64,000 bases of DNA, taken from positions 1 through 64,000 of the forward strand of contig NZ_FOHI01000005.1 in assembly GCF_900111585.1 (NCBI RefSeq), given 5' to 3'. Origin of the DNA: Nitrosospira multiformis. GTDB lineage: Bacteria > Pseudomonadota > Gammaproteobacteria > Burkholderiales > Nitrosomonadaceae. Below the pieces are notes generated by a model. The model was not told the origin of the DNA. It ran no database searches and was given only the letters and a program-made list of their open reading frames with translations. Below, piece after piece: positions 51,049-61,272 of the stretch. The first letter of the stretch is position 1; every line of letters starts with the position of its first letter. Both the position numbers and the translations under genes were made by a program.

Positions 51049-51402
51049 ATGAAACGTTCTTCTTTGATATCCGGGCCCACACTGCTTCCAATTGTCGCGG
51101 CATTTGTTCTCGCTGTCAGTGCGTCGAGTGGAGTTCATGCTGATGAGCGCGATTCATATATCCTGTCTGCCCCGAGCAGCAACGATATATCGGATGAGAT
51201 CGGGCCGGCCGACTCTCCGGCCATTCGGGATACGGATGATAAAGGCGGCGATAAGAGCATCAAGGAAAGATTGCACATGAAGGAAGGCACCTCGATGACG
51301 AGAGGTCAGGATAATTCCAGATACCGTACCGATGGTACTGAAAGATATGAGCAGCAGAAGGATAATAGTGGCACGGGATCGAAGCGCGAAGGCCGCGATT
51401 GA
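51049..51402 (+). CDS. Small exported polar protein
   Basis: The start at 51049 (MKRSSLISGPTLLPIVAA) has GGAGAG upstream and gives a 117-residue protein; an open frame extends 48 codons further back without a ribosome binding site. A signal peptide ends near VHA, then the mature part is highly charged (Asp, Glu, Lys, Arg, Ser) with no Cys and is probably disordered. I do not recognise the family. Confidence 0.65.
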   Translation: MKRSSLISGPTLLPIVAAFVLAVSASSGVHADERDSYILSAPSSNDISDEIGPADSPAIRDTDDKGGDKSIKERLHMKEGTSMTRGQDNSRYRTDGTERYEQQKDNSGTGSKREGRD

Positions 51403-51514
51403 TAGACCAGGCGCTGGTCATTCCTTGGATTGCTGCTCCATTATGGCATAGCTGCGGGCCGGCTATATGCCGGTTTGGCTTGAAACCTTGAATCTGCTCC
51501 TTTCTCCATCGCAG

Positions 51515-51560
51515 ACTCCCTTTCCCCATGGGGGAGAGGGAGTTCCCGGCTTGCCGGGAA
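51515..51560. terminator. Double hairpin between small exported gene and ettA
   Basis: The sequence holds CTCCCTTTCCCC paired with GGGGGAGAGGGAG, then immediately the perfect palindrome TTCCCGGCTTGCCGGGAA (51543-51560). The two genes on either side converge, so it probably ends both transcripts. No long T-run follows. Confidence 0.6.
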
Positions 51561-51603
51561 TCGAGGGGGACTAAGGACAGCTTACCGGACGATCGCTCAT
51601 CGC

Positions 51604-53268
51604 TTACCGATTGATCGGCTTATACCTGATCCGCTTGGGCTTTGCGGCTTCCTCCCCGAGGCGTTTCCGCTTGTCGGCTTCATATTCCTGATAATTGCCA
51701 TCGAAGAATGCTACCTGCGAATTGCCCTCGAACGACAGGATATGGGTAGCGATACGATCAAGGAACCAGCGGTCATGCGAGATGACCATCACGCATCCTG
51801 CAAACTCTAGCAACGCATCTTCCAGCGCACGGAGAGTTTCCACATCGAGGTCGTTGGAAGGCTCATCCAGCAATAGGACGTTGCCTCCGGCGATAAGCGT
51901 TTTAGCCAGGTGAAGTCTTCCCCGTTCACCGCCGGACAAGTTGCCTACTATCTTCTGTTGATCCGAGCCCTTGAAATTGAAGCGGCCAAGATAGGCGCGC
52001 GCTGGCGTTTCATATCTGCCGACCGTCAGGATGTCATGCCCATCCGAGATCGCATCAAATACGGTTTTACCGTCTTCCAAAGCGGCGCGTGATTGATCCA
52101 CATGGGCAATTTTGACGGTTGCGCCGATTTCTATATTACCGGAATCCGGTTGCTCCTTTCCTGTAATCATCCGGAAAAGAGTGGATTTTCCGGCTCCATT
52201 CGGACCGATGATGCCGACAATGGCACCGGGAGGCACCTTGAAACTCAGGTTATCGATCAGCAGGCGATCGCCATATGCTTTCGATACGTTCCTGAACTCG
52301 ATGACTTCGTTACCCAGTCTTTCGGCCACAGGAATGAAGATCTCCTGCGTCTCGTTACGTTTCTGGTACTCCTGCGAATTGAGTTCATCAAAGCGCGCAA
52401 TACGCGCTTTGGATTTCGCCTGGCGTCCCTTGGGGTTCTGTCGTACCCATTCCAGCTCTTTTTTCAGCGCTTTCTGACGTGCCGACTCGGCTGATTCTTC
52501 CTGTTTCAGGCGGGTTTCTTTCTGCTCCAGCCAGGAACTGTAATTGCCCTTCCACGGTATGCCATGCCCGCGGTCGAGCTCCAGGATCCATTCCGCGGCG
52601 TTGTCGAGAAAATAGCGATCGTGCGTCACTGCCACCACAGTGCCCGGAAACCGCGTGAGGAATTGCTCCAGCCATTCCACTGACTCCGCATCCAGGTGAT
52701 TGGTGGGTTCGTCCAGCAATAGCATATCAGGTTTGGACAGCAGCAATTTGCATAAGGCGACACGCCGTTTCTCGCCACCCGAGAGATTCTTTACGATGGC
52801 GTCCCATTCCGGCAAACGCAGCGCATCAGCGGCAACTTCCATCTGCTGATCGACGTTTCCGCCGCTGGCGGCAATGATCGCTTCGAGCCGGCTTTGCTCG
52901 GATGCCAGGGCATCGAAGTCTGCATCCGGCTCGGCATAGGCAGCGTAAACCTCCTCCAATTTCTGCTGCGCGCTGAATACCTCGCCAAGCCCTTCCTGCA
53001 CCGCTTCGCGGACCGTATGCTCGGCGTTGAGCTGCGGCTCCTGCGGAAGATAGCCGATATTGAGGTTGGGCATGGCGGTGACTTCGCCCTCGATATCCTT
53101 GTCCACGCCCGCCATGATTTTCAGAACGGTGGATTTGCCCGAACCGTTGAGTCCCAGCAAACCTATCTTTGCGCCGGGGAAAAAACTGATGGAAATATCC
53201 TTGAGTATCGTGCGCCGGGGTGGAACTACTTTGCCCACCCGGTTCATGGTAAGTACGTATTGGGCCAT
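51604..53268 (-). CDS. ettA: Energy-dependent translational throttle protein EttA
   Basis: EttA is an ABC-F protein that binds the ribosomal E site and gates the first elongation step in response to ATP:ADP ratio. The 554 residues contain two ATPase domains: GLNGSGKSTVLK with LSGGEKRRVALCKLL and DEPTNHLDAESV in the first, and GPNGAGKSTLF with LSGGERGRLHLAKTL and DEPSNDLDVETL in the second. Between them is the arm and linker region (about 240-300) typical of EttA. There are no membrane spans. Length equals that of the family. Confidence 0.95.
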   Translation of the reverse strand: MAQYVLTMNRVGKVVPPRRTILKDISISFFPGAKIGLLGLNGSGKSTVLKIMAGVDKDIEGEVTAMPNLNIGYLPQEPQLNAEHTVREAVQEGLGEVFSAQQKLEEVYAAYAEPDADFDALASEQSRLEAIIAASGGNVDQQMEVAADALRLPEWDAIVKNLSGGEKRRVALCKLLLSKPDMLLLDEPTNHLDAESVEWLEQFLTRFPGTVVAVTHDRYFLDNAAEWILELDRGHGIPWKGNYSSWLEQKETRLKQEESAESARQKALKKELEWVRQNPKGRQAKSKARIARFDELNSQEYQKRNETQEIFIPVAERLGNEVIEFRNVSKAYGDRLLIDNLSFKVPPGAIVGIIGPNGAGKSTLFRMITGKEQPDSGNIEIGATVKIAHVDQSRAALEDGKTVFDAISDGHDILTVGRYETPARAYLGRFNFKGSDQQKIVGNLSGGERGRLHLAKTLIAGGNVLLLDEPSNDLDVETLRALEDALLEFAGCVMVISHDRWFLDRIATHILSFEGNSQVAFFDGNYQEYEADKRKRLGEEAAKPKRIRYKPINR

Positions 53269-53538
53269 AACTGAATGAAAAATTGAAAAAATTCGAGTTT
53301 AACGCATGAGAGCGCCAGCATGAAGCACTATCCGCGCAGAATATTTCTTCTGCTGTTTCATGTATCGAAAATCACGCAATAAATGCTGAGTTAGAGTTAT
53401 TTCTTTATAATTCCTCCCGCCCCCGGCAGTAGAAAGATTTCTTTATCTGAATCCATGGACTACTGATTTTTTTGCGCGTGGCCGGATCCCGCCCCGGCTT
53501 CGGTTACGCACGTTTGGCGGTTGATTGGAGTGAAATAA

Positions 53539-53868
53539 ATGCTGTTCTCTTTGAGAAGCGCGGTGCTTGTCACCGTTGCCGCGAGTAGTTTATTGGTCGG
53601 TTGCGCGACTTCGGAAAAAATACAAGTGGTGCAGCCCGGTGACCAGAACCTGTCCTGCAATGCAATCAAGGGGGAACTTGCGAGGCTTGACAAAGCACAA
53701 GCTGACATAGATGCAAAGAAAGGGGTTACTGGAACCAATGTTGCAGCGGCCCTTTTGTGGCTTCCGGGCCTGGCCTATACCTATTACGATGCCGGGGAGG
53801 CAACCCGGTTGATCAGTGACAGGAGGAGTGCGCTCACGACTATCTATAACAACAAAAATTGCCAGTAA
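53539..53868 (+). CDS. Small lipoprotein of unknown function
   Basis: The 109-residue protein has a lipoprotein signal ending LLVGCATS near residue 22, so it should be anchored to a membrane by its Cys. The mature part has an amphipathic helix (ELARLDKAQADIDAKKG), a short hydrophobic segment (VAAALLWLPGLAYTYY) and a C-terminal helix. A GGAG lies about 10 bases before the ATG. The family is not one I can name, though the pattern of helix, hydrophobic hairpin and helix is common in small envelope proteins. Confidence 0.75.
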   Translation: MLFSLRSAVLVTVAASSLLVGCATSEKIQVVQPGDQNLSCNAIKGELARLDKAQADIDAKKGVTGTNVAAALLWLPGLAYTYYDAGEATRLISDRRSALTTIYNNKNCQ

Positions 53869-53952
53869 GCCGTCGCCTGGCCTGTTTGAACTGCTTGCTC
53901 TGAAAGGGGCAAGCGTCAGGGCCGCAAATTGTGCGGCGCCAGATAAAATTTC

Positions 53953-54684
53953 TCATGCCTTGTCCTTGCCCGACGTCGCCCGGGCAAGCCGCTCGCCATT
54001 ATCCTTGGTGTCGTACATATTAATAACAGACTTGTTCTTTGCCGCCTTTTCCATTCGGGCCCGAATTTCGGCTGCCATTTCATTATTGCGCTGCACTGCG
54101 GGACGAGTCTCCATTGCAATAAACCAGCGCATGAAGCTCGGGAAGGTCTCTCCATCGACGCCGCGCTCCGCATGCCCTTTACACCAGGGGTAGGTGGCGA
54201 TATCGGCGATTGAATATTCATCGCACCCGAGCCACGCGGAGGCACCCAGCCGGTTTTCCAGCACTCGATAGAGGCGCAGCGACTCATTGTTGTACCTGTC
54301 CCGCGCGTACTGGTTGTCTCTGGCCTGCCGATTGAAATGGTTCGCCTGCCCGAACATGGGGCCGATATGCGCAACCTGGAAGAACAGCCATTGCAGCGTG
54401 TCATAACGCTTACGCACCTCCACAGGCAGGAATTTGCCTGTTTTCTGCGCAAGATAAAAGAGAATCGCACCCGATTCCATCATTGTGTAGGGGCTACCTC
54501 CGGGACCCTCCGTATCCACGATGGCCGGAATCTTGTTATTGGGATTGAGTTTCAGATGCTCCGGCTGGAATTGCTCCCCCACATTGATATCGACGTCGAT
54601 GTGTTTCCATTCGATTCCGATTTCTTCCAGCATGATCATCACTTTCTGGCCGTTCGGGGTTGGACTGGAATGCAATTCGATCAT
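53953..54684 (-). CDS. Glutathione S-transferase family protein
   Basis: The start at 54684 is fixed by TAGGAGGAATC before the ATG; a frame 33 codons longer is not supported. The 243-residue protein has the thioredoxin-like N-terminal domain (SSPTPNGQKVMIMLEEIGIE, NPNNKIPAIVD, MESGAILFYLA) and an all-helical C-terminal domain (SIADIATYPWCKGH). This resembles Ure2p/YfcG-type GSTs, which use Ser, Thr or Asn near the N terminus and often act on disulfides. Substrate unknown. Confidence 0.9.
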   Translation of the reverse strand: MIELHSSPTPNGQKVMIMLEEIGIEWKHIDVDINVGEQFQPEHLKLNPNNKIPAIVDTEGPGGSPYTMMESGAILFYLAQKTGKFLPVEVRKRYDTLQWLFFQVAHIGPMFGQANHFNRQARDNQYARDRYNNESLRLYRVLENRLGASAWLGCDEYSIADIATYPWCKGHAERGVDGETFPSFMRWFIAMETRPAVQRNNEMAAEIRARMEKAAKNKSVINMYDTKDNGERLARATSGKDKA

Positions 54685-54905
54685 GATTCCTCCTAGGTCA
54701 TTTGCATGCAGGTTCTTTCCGTCAATTACTTGTGGATGGCAAAGCATAGTCCATCCATTGTCTGGCTTGTCTTGTTGCCTCATTGTTGCATCAGGCTGTA
54801 ACGGACTGTAGTGTCTGATATTATTTCACTCATCATTGCTCTTTTAGAATAACGGCGCACCGACTCATTTTTTTGCCGTTTTCATGTCCGTCAAAGGAAG
54901 CTTGC

Positions 54906-55679
54906 TTGTTCAAAATAATTTTAGCCCTGTTGGGCCTTTACTTCTTCGGCATTTTCGGCGCATTTCTCGGATACATTGCCGGCAGCTTCATCGATCGTTA
55001 CCGTGCTTACGGCGCAGGTGCAATCAATCCGTTTACGAGTGCCCAGCGGCAGACGGTTTTTCTCGAAACCGTTTTCATACTCATGGGAAAACTTGCCAAG
55101 GCAGACGGGCATATTTCCCAGGGGGAGATTAACCATGTTGAAGACTTCATGCAGAAGCTTGGAATGTCGGCGGAGCATCGGCAGAGAGCGATCTCGCTTT
55201 TCAAACAGGGCACAGCGCCTGGTTTTGATCACGCGCCCAAGCTGAATGAGTTCATGATTGTCTGCGGACACACCCATAACCTTGCGCAGATGCTTCTGGT
55301 TTATCTTATCGTCATGGCAGTGGCGGACGGGCACATGGACGTGGCCGAGGAGAGCCTGTTAAGAGATGTGGCGCGCTATCTTGGCTATGATTCGTCTGCA
55401 TTCCGCCAACTACTGGACATGGTGCTGAGTCAATCGCATTTTGCGGGGGGGCAGCCACCCTCGGCTACCACTCTTGACGATGCCTATAAAGCACTGGGGG
55501 TGACCAGGGAAAGCAGCGACCAGGAAATCAAGCGCGCCTATCGCAAGCTGATGAGTCAGTATCACCCCGATAAATTGATGGGGCAGGGCATGCCGGAAGA
55601 TATGATTGCAATGGCCACCGCAAAATCTCAGGAAGTGCAGGCTGCCTATGATTTGATCAGGAAGAGCCGGAATATGTAA
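54906..55679 (+). CDS. djlA: DjlA-type membrane-anchored J-domain co-chaperone
   Basis: The start is a TTG at 54906 after AAAGGAAG; translation from an earlier TTG (54873) has no ribosome binding site. The first 25 residues (LFKIILALLGLYFFGIFG) make one membrane span. A TerB-like domain (about 55-165) follows with KADGHISQGEI and VADGHMDVAEE, and a C-terminal J domain (about 190-257) with the DnaK-activating HPD motif in MSQYHPDKLMGQG. DjlA is an inner-membrane DnaK partner. The order of TerB and J domain matches DjlA. Confidence 0.92.
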   Translation: MFKIILALLGLYFFGIFGAFLGYIAGSFIDRYRAYGAGAINPFTSAQRQTVFLETVFILMGKLAKADGHISQGEINHVEDFMQKLGMSAEHRQRAISLFKQGTAPGFDHAPKLNEFMIVCGHTHNLAQMLLVYLIVMAVADGHMDVAEESLLRDVARYLGYDSSAFRQLLDMVLSQSHFAGGQPPSATTLDDAYKALGVTRESSDQEIKRAYRKLMSQYHPDKLMGQGMPEDMIAMATAKSQEVQAAYDLIRKSRNM

Positions 55680-55752
55680 GCAGTGTCCTGAACGCGTTGG
55701 CTCCTTGGCAAGCTTGTTCTGAGCCTGCCGGAGGGCTTGGGACGAAGAATGC

Positions 55753-56913
55753 TTAGAGATTCAGCGCCTCCACGTAACCGGTCAGTTCGAGATAGCCGCG
55801 CCCCGCGGGTTCGCCATCGCGAGTAACGGTCACCGCGCCTTCCCAATAGACGGCGCCGGTGGATTGCCGCGAGTCAAGTTCCTGGTCGTCCATCAGGGGC
55901 GTGAGGACCCAGACAGTAGTGCCGGTCCGGATTCGTATTTTGACTGGATAGGTGGTGTTGGTGCGTGTTGAATGCCAGGTGCGTTGCGGTTCAAAGCTTA
56001 CCTGATCCGGTTCAAAGCGCGTGAACTGTCCCGAAGGCTCCCGGATCCCGGCATACGCCCAGACCTTGCTGCCGTCCTTGCCGCGGATCTGAAACGCCAT
56101 CAGGGCTGATCCATCGTCAAGATTGGCGCCAACCCAATCCCATCCCACCGCTTTCGGATCGAGGTAGGCGGTAGACCACTCGTGGTCGAGCCATGCGATG
56201 CCCTTCACCGCGATTTCCTCGCCATCGCGCGTTACTTTCCCACTTACCTGCAGGTGAGGCTCACTGTAGTAATAGCTGGCCTGCTCAGGGTGCAGCCCCT
56301 TCCTGGAAAAACCGTTGAGGTCTTGCAGCATGGGGGATTGCGCGGGTGTCAGCGAAAAATCGAGCCGGAAATGGTCTGCCTTTATGCGGGTCTGGTAGCG
56401 CCCGTTTTCCTCCCGCACCATAAACCAATCGCCCAGTTTGACGTTCGTGTTGTCCTCTGTGGTATATGCCAGGCCAAAACCATCCCGGGCACTTTTCTGG
56501 TCATGCAGGAGTTTACCCGCTGCCGGATCAGACAATGCGGCGTGGGCAATGATGAGGTCTCTGGGGGCAAAACGGCTGGGGTTGGCGCGATCGTGTTCGG
56601 TCGCCACGCGGAAAAAGGTGATCTGGAAGCCAAGCGGTTCTTTTTCGGGTGTTTCCAGCCAGCCGGTTACATACCACCACTCATTTCTGAAGCTGGGGTG
56701 CGCCCCGAAATCCCGCGGGAACACAAGGGGCACGTTTCGAACTACCGGTGATAGCTGTGGCCGTTCCGCCAGAACGCGGCCGGTGGTAAAGAAAGCCAGG
56801 AACAAAGCTGCAACAAGGAAAGCGGTTCCAGCCAGCCCTTTGAATCCGGCATGGCATCCCTCTTGTTTGCGGAAACAGGTGAAATATTCGGTATTACGCT
56901 TTACCGCTCGCAT
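55753..56913 (-). CDS. AttH/CrtC-like lipocalin-type protein
   Basis: I start it at 56911-56913, where the ATG overlaps the stop of the upstream permease gene as TAATG. The 386-residue product has an N-terminal membrane segment (about 30-48), then a fold seen in AttH and carotenoid hydratase-like (CrtC) proteins: EWWYVTGWLET, LGFQITFFRVATEH, GIAWLDHEWSTAYLDP and GWDWVGANLDDGS. AttH proteins are encoded next to ABC permease and ATPase genes in several bacteria, as here, but the molecular job is unproved. A carotenoid role is unlikely, as no carotenoid genes are near. Confidence 0.85.
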   Translation of the reverse strand: MRAVKRNTEYFTCFRKQEGCHAGFKGLAGTAFLVAALFLAFFTTGRVLAERPQLSPVVRNVPLVFPRDFGAHPSFRNEWWYVTGWLETPEKEPLGFQITFFRVATEHDRANPSRFAPRDLIIAHAALSDPAAGKLLHDQKSARDGFGLAYTTEDNTNVKLGDWFMVREENGRYQTRIKADHFRLDFSLTPAQSPMLQDLNGFSRKGLHPEQASYYYSEPHLQVSGKVTRDGEEIAVKGIAWLDHEWSTAYLDPKAVGWDWVGANLDDGSALMAFQIRGKDGSKVWAYAGIREPSGQFTRFEPDQVSFEPQRTWHSTRTNTTYPVKIRIRTGTTVWVLTPLMDDQELDSRQSTGAVYWEGAVTVTRDGEPAGRGYLELTGYVEALNL

Positions 56914-59480
56914 TACCAGTCCTCCCTTACGGCGCGTTCTGGATTGCCCGAAACCGCATGGCGCCCCGATGCCACTGCCGTGAACGCAGCCAGAAACATC
57001 AGCGTCAGCGCCACGCTCAAGAGACTCTCCCAAGGGAGACTCAATTGCATGGTCCAGTGGAACGATTGGGGGTTCACGATAAAAACCAGGATCAGGCTGA
57101 TACAGCCTCCTAGCACAAAGCCGAGCAGAACGCCGAGCGCTGTCAGCAGACCCCCTTCTATTGCCAGCATGCCGAGTATCTGGCGCCGCGTCATGCCGAT
57201 GTGGCGCAGCATTCCAAATTCTTTGATGCGCGCCAGGGCCTGCGCCGAAAAGCTGGCCGCAACACCGAGCAGGCCAATGATTATTGCTACACCTTCAAGC
57301 AGATAGGTTACGGCAAAGCTGCGGTCAAAAATATTCAGGCTCAGTGCGCGTATCTGACCCGGATCGGAAAACTTCAGCGCATTGCCAAACGGGAGCTGCC
57401 TCATCGACTCGATTACCTGTTCCGGCGCCACCCCTTGCTCCAGCCAAAGTGCGGCATCATTCACGAGCTGGTCGTCCGTCAGCGCCTGGTAATCCGCCAG
57501 GCGCATCTGTATCGCGCCGAATTGCCGCCCATAGTCGCGCCATACTCCTGCCACGATAAACGTGCGTGCGGGAATAGCGATGGGTAGCGTGACGTGCTTG
57601 CCGAGCGTATAACCGTATAAATCCATCATGGGTTCGGAAACCCAGATCGGAATTGCACCTTTCGGAAGCTGGGCGACCGGAATCGATTCGCCTGTCAGCG
57701 GCAACGTATTTCCGGGCTCGGATATATCGATGGGACGTGCGATCAGCGTGATATTGGGCCGGCTTGGATCGAGCATCAGTTTGGAGGAGCGGAAAAAGTC
57801 CACTCGCACGAGACCCGGCGTTTCCGCCAGTGCTTTCATCTCATCCGGGGTGAGGCCCCGCGTATCTCCACTCGCTGCGGTTTCGACATACAGATCGGCA
57901 GGCAGGATGTGCCTCAACCAGTCATCGACCGATACGCGAAAACTTGCAACCATGATCGCCATGGCGACCATCAGGGTAAAGCTTGCCAGTATGCCCCCGA
58001 GGGCGATCGCGGCCTGATTGGGAGCATTGGCGAGCCGCGCCAATGCCGTGGTCAGCACCGGCCTGGCGTGGCTCGCATGTTGCACCATGCGGAATACGGC
58101 AGTGAAAATGAGTGCAGAAAGGGGCGGCATGAGAATAATGCCGCCCGTCAGCAGTTGCGCTACGGCAAGATAACCGAAAATCGGCAAATCGAAAATTGGC
58201 GGCAATCGGGTAAACAGGATGCCCGAAGCAAGGAAAAGCAACCCCGGCCACGGATTCTCCAGCTTGGCGAGCGCCGTATCTTCGCTTCCGGATTTCAGTG
58301 CGGGCGCTGGAAGAGCCCTGGCTGCTTCCCAGGCAGGAGCGGCACTGCCAAGCAAGGTAATGCCCACCCCCAGAATGAAAAAGACCATTGCAGCCACGGG
58401 GTCGAAATGCATGACAGGTTTTATTCCCGGGAAAAAACCACCTCCGAGGTCTCCGCCAAAATAATGCAGTGCGCTGGTGGCTGTGGCATAGCCGAGAGTA
58501 AGGCCGAGCAGCGACCCGACGCAGCCAAGAATGGCTCCCTCCCATAAGACCTGTCCCAGCATTTGTTTGCGCGTGAAGCCGAGCACCCGCAACAGGGCGA
58601 ACTGATGTCTTCGCCGGACAATGGATAGCGCCTGGGTGGAGAATACCAGAAAGGTGCCGGTAAACAGCGCTACCATCGCAAGCACGTTCAGGTTCACCCG
58701 ATAGGCACGCGACATGTTTGCCACGCGGGTTTCCCGGGTGGTGGGTTCGGCAACGAGGTATTGGTTTTGGGGCTCCAGTTCCTGCTCGAGTTGCGCCTTG
58801 AATGCAGCTTTATCAGTGCCGGGAAGCAGTTTCAACTCGACGCGCGATAACTGGCCGAGACGATGAAACCGCCATTGCGCCGTGGCAATATCCATTACGC
58901 CAATGCGCTGTCCCGCCCTCGCCCTGCGCAAGCCCCCGGCAACCCGCAGTGCAACTTTCCGGGTGCCTACACTCAGGTTCAGGGTGTCGCCTTGCTTTAC
59001 CCCTAGCCATTCCATGGCGGCAGGAGAGAGGAAAATGGCGTCATCCGCAAGGACATCGAACAGCTTGTCTTCCGCCGGAATCCCGATCAGGTCGGGTGCC
59101 ATGACCGAGGCGCGAAAAATATCCAGTCCGAGAATTTTCAGGGTGGCGTCTTTGCGTTCCTTCGAATGGTTGGGGAGGGCGACATCGAGTTCCAGTACGG
59201 GATTTGCCAGCTCGACATCCTCTTGCTCCGCCAGCAGTGGATAAATCGATTCGTCGATTGTGGCCTGCGGCCCACGCACTTCAAGGTCCGACTCGCCGGA
59301 AAGGCTGCGCGCGGCAGCGGAGAATTCGTTGAAGGCGGCTGTATTGATCAGGTGGATGGCAAACCCGAGTGCCACTCCGAGCGCGATTGCGATCACGGCG
59401 ACGCCTGACTGAACCCTGTGAGCCTGCCATTCACCCGATAGCAGCCAACGAGCGAGCATGCTCTTATTGCGCCAGCTCAT
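56913..59480 (-). CDS. FtsX-family ABC transporter permease
   Basis: The 855-residue protein has an N-terminal span ([18 protein letters not shown]), a large periplasmic domain, and two FtsX-type permease blocks: about 260-390 ([18 protein letters not shown]) and about 715-845 ([19 protein letters not shown]), with further spans around 420-520. This is the fused, ten-span layout of YbbP-like permeases linked to MacB/LolD-type ATPases. It overlaps the ATPase gene by four bases and the AttH gene as TAATG, so the three form one operon. Confidence 0.9.
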   Translation of the reverse strand: MSWRNKSMLARWLLSGEWQAHRVQSGVAVIAIALGVALGFAIHLINTAAFNEFSAAARSLSGESDLEVRGPQATIDESIYPLLAEQEDVELANPVLELDVALPNHSKERKDATLKILGLDIFRASVMAPDLIGIPAEDKLFDVLADDAIFLSPAAMEWLGVKQGDTLNLSVGTRKVALRVAGGLRRARAGQRIGVMDIATAQWRFHRLGQLSRVELKLLPGTDKAAFKAQLEQELEPQNQYLVAEPTTRETRVANMSRAYRVNLNVLAMVALFTGTFLVFSTQALSIVRRRHQFALLRVLGFTRKQMLGQVLWEGAILGCVGSLLGLTLGYATATSALHYFGGDLGGGFFPGIKPVMHFDPVAAMVFFILGVGITLLGSAAPAWEAARALPAPALKSGSEDTALAKLENPWPGLLFLASGILFTRLPPIFDLPIFGYLAVAQLLTGGIILMPPLSALIFTAVFRMVQHASHARPVLTTALARLANAPNQAAIALGGILASFTLMVAMAIMVASFRVSVDDWLRHILPADLYVETAASGDTRGLTPDEMKALAETPGLVRVDFFRSSKLMLDPSRPNITLIARPIDISEPGNTLPLTGESIPVAQLPKGAIPIWVSEPMMDLYGYTLGKHVTLPIAIPARTFIVAGVWRDYGRQFGAIQMRLADYQALTDDQLVNDAALWLEQGVAPEQVIESMRQLPFGNALKFSDPGQIRALSLNIFDRSFAVTYLLEGVAIIIGLLGVAASFSAQALARIKEFGMLRHIGMTRRQILGMLAIEGGLLTALGVLLGFVLGGCISLILVFIVNPQSFHWTMQLSLPWESLLSVALTLMFLAAFTAVASGRHAVSGNPERAVREDW

Positions 59481-60238
59481 TTATTTTGCTTCGGCAAATC
59501 CACATCCCTTTCCGCTACAAAGGGATGCAGCCCATCCTTTGTCAGCACGAGAACGCGGTCTGCCGTTGCCGCGGCGGCATGCGAATGGGTGACAATAATG
59601 CCGGAAGCACTATTCGCCTTGATCTCCCGGCGCATGAGCATGAGGATATCATGCGCCGTATCTGGGTCTAGGTTGCCTGTGGGTTCATCAGCGAGAATCA
59701 ATTTCGGCCGATGTACCAGGGCGCGGGCGATCGCGACGCGCTGTAATTCTCCCCCCGATAGGTGACGGGGAAAATGATGGCCCCGGCCAGTCAGGCCGAC
59801 CGCATCCAGCATGTGTTCCGTACCTCCGGCAGGAATGTCATTCAGAAGCAGGGGCAGGGCTATGTTCTGGCTCAGGGTCAGGTGCGGCAGGACGTGAAAT
59901 GCCTGGAAAATGAAGCCGAATTCCCTGCGCCGCAAGCGGGTGGCAGCGTCATCGTCCAGTGATGACAGAGTAATGCCGTCAATCAGTATCTCGCCTGTAT
60001 CGGGCACATCCAGGCCGGCGATCAGATTCAGCAGCGTCGATTTTCCGACACCGGACTCACCCATGATCGCCACATATTCCCCCACCCTCAAGGTATAGGA
60101 CAGATCCGTCAAGACCTGTCGTCCATCCCCAGCACTGGAGTAGGCTTTGCCGATATGACGTAACTCCAGTATCGCCGGTTCCAGATTAAGCGCGTCCTGT
60201 CGTCGTGTCGAAGATTTTTCCAAGAGCTGCTCCTTCAC
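59477..60238 (-). CDS. ABC transporter ATPase, LolD/MacB type
   Basis: The 253-residue ATPase has Walker [13 protein letters not shown], the Q-loop [14 protein letters not shown], the signature [16 protein letters not shown], Walker [15 protein letters not shown] and the switch His in VTHSHAAA. The pattern ADEPTGNLD is typical of LolD, MacB and FtsE families. It pairs with the FtsX-family permease downstream. Substrate might be an envelope lipid or lipoprotein, but this is inferred from family only. Confidence 0.92.
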   Translation of the reverse strand: MKEQLLEKSSTRRQDALNLEPAILELRHIGKAYSSAGDGRQVLTDLSYTLRVGEYVAIMGESGVGKSTLLNLIAGLDVPDTGEILIDGITLSSLDDDAATRLRRREFGFIFQAFHVLPHLTLSQNIALPLLLNDIPAGGTEHMLDAVGLTGRGHHFPRHLSGGELQRVAIARALVHRPKLILADEPTGNLDPDTAHDILMLMRREIKANSASGIIVTHSHAAAATADRVLVLTKDGLHPFVAERDVDLPKQNK

Positions 60239-60395
60239 GCCGTGGGGCGGACGGCGCGTCCATGCTATTCAAGAACTGTTATTGTAATCTTTTGTTTGAC
60301 CGAAAGAACCTCGGACCGAGAATATGGAGAACATGGACCGACCCGGATCTTTAATGGTGTCCGACCTGTTTGTAGCGGGTAGGGGGAGGGAACGT

Positions 60396-60896
60396 CTATT
60401 CGTAACGGATAAATTCTTCCGCCAGCGCATCAACGCCATGACGCCTGATCAGCGCATCGATCTCCGCAAGCAAGGTGTCGTCTTCATCATCCTCCAGAAC
60501 ACCGTCGCCAACCAGTTTTGCAGTCAGGCCACCGGTGATGGCGTCTCGCACTGTGCCGAGCGTAGGGGGATTTTCACGATTTTCGTCATCGACTACGGCT
60601 TCTATTGTCCGTGTAAGCGCCTCGCTCGCATCGCTTCTCACAAAATCAATGGCCAACGCATCTCCGCCATATTCCTCGATCAATACATCGAGTTCGTCAA
60701 GGAGTGAGGCATCCATGTCGAAATGGTGCAGTCGCTCAGCTTCATCCAATGCAGAGGGCAGCAGACCGGCGATGAAAGTCCGAACCGTGACAAGCGTAAC
60801 AGGCTGCTCTGCATCCGGATCGTTGACCCGGCTGTCGATAAGCAGCGAGAGGTTGGGGCTGACCCGGGTGTCAACGTCTACTGGATAACGTATCAT
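60396..60896 (-). CDS. Acidic protein made of two tandem repeats
   Basis: The 166-residue protein is very acidic and has no signal peptide or span. It consists of two similar halves: TVRTFIAGLLPSALDEAERL followed by DELDVLIEEYGGDALAIDFV in the first, and TVRDAITGGLTAKLVGDGVL followed by AEIDALIRRHGVDALAEEFI in the second. So a 55-70-residue unit has duplicated. The end is RYE. I do not recognise the unit. Confidence 0.7.
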   Translation of the reverse strand: MIRYPVDVDTRVSPNLSLLIDSRVNDPDAEQPVTLVTVRTFIAGLLPSALDEAERLHHFDMDASLLDELDVLIEEYGGDALAIDFVRSDASEALTRTIEAVVDDENRENPPTLGTVRDAITGGLTAKLVGDGVLEDDEDDTLLAEIDALIRRHGVDALAEEFIRYE

Positions 60897-61272
60897 GGCC
60901 TTGTACTCTGAAAGTTTTGCTGGGGTTACGAATAGCTATAACTCGGTCTTTCCTTTCATTTGCCTTTCCTCTGCTGCCGCAAGCTGCAGGCAGGTGTATA
61001 CGACAGCGATTCGATTATTGATGATTGTTTTTTCAGTTTAGGTTTCAGTATGAAAAAGTCAATTCGACCTTATTCTGGATTGCCTGTCGCCGTAATGAGG
61101 TGCTGCTGATCTTGGGCGGATGAAGCACCTGGCTGTCGGATTTATTGAGAAGGACGCTCTCGCCGGCTAGTTCGCTCGGGCTATTGTTGGTTTGACGGGC
61201 TATCCCTTTGCTCGCGTTAGGACAGCCCTTTTCTTCTTGAATGGAAAATATTGTCAAGAAAGAATCAGCAGG
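60897..61272. other. Region after pstS where pstC would be expected
   Basis: Normally pstC, pstA and pstB follow pstS. Here the minus strand has only a 70-codon frame (61045-61257, from a TTG with no ribosome binding site) that ends with LRRQAIQNKVELTFSY, faintly like the basic stretch before the first span of PstC. It may be a decayed pstC start or chance. There is no other gene. Confidence 0.35.
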
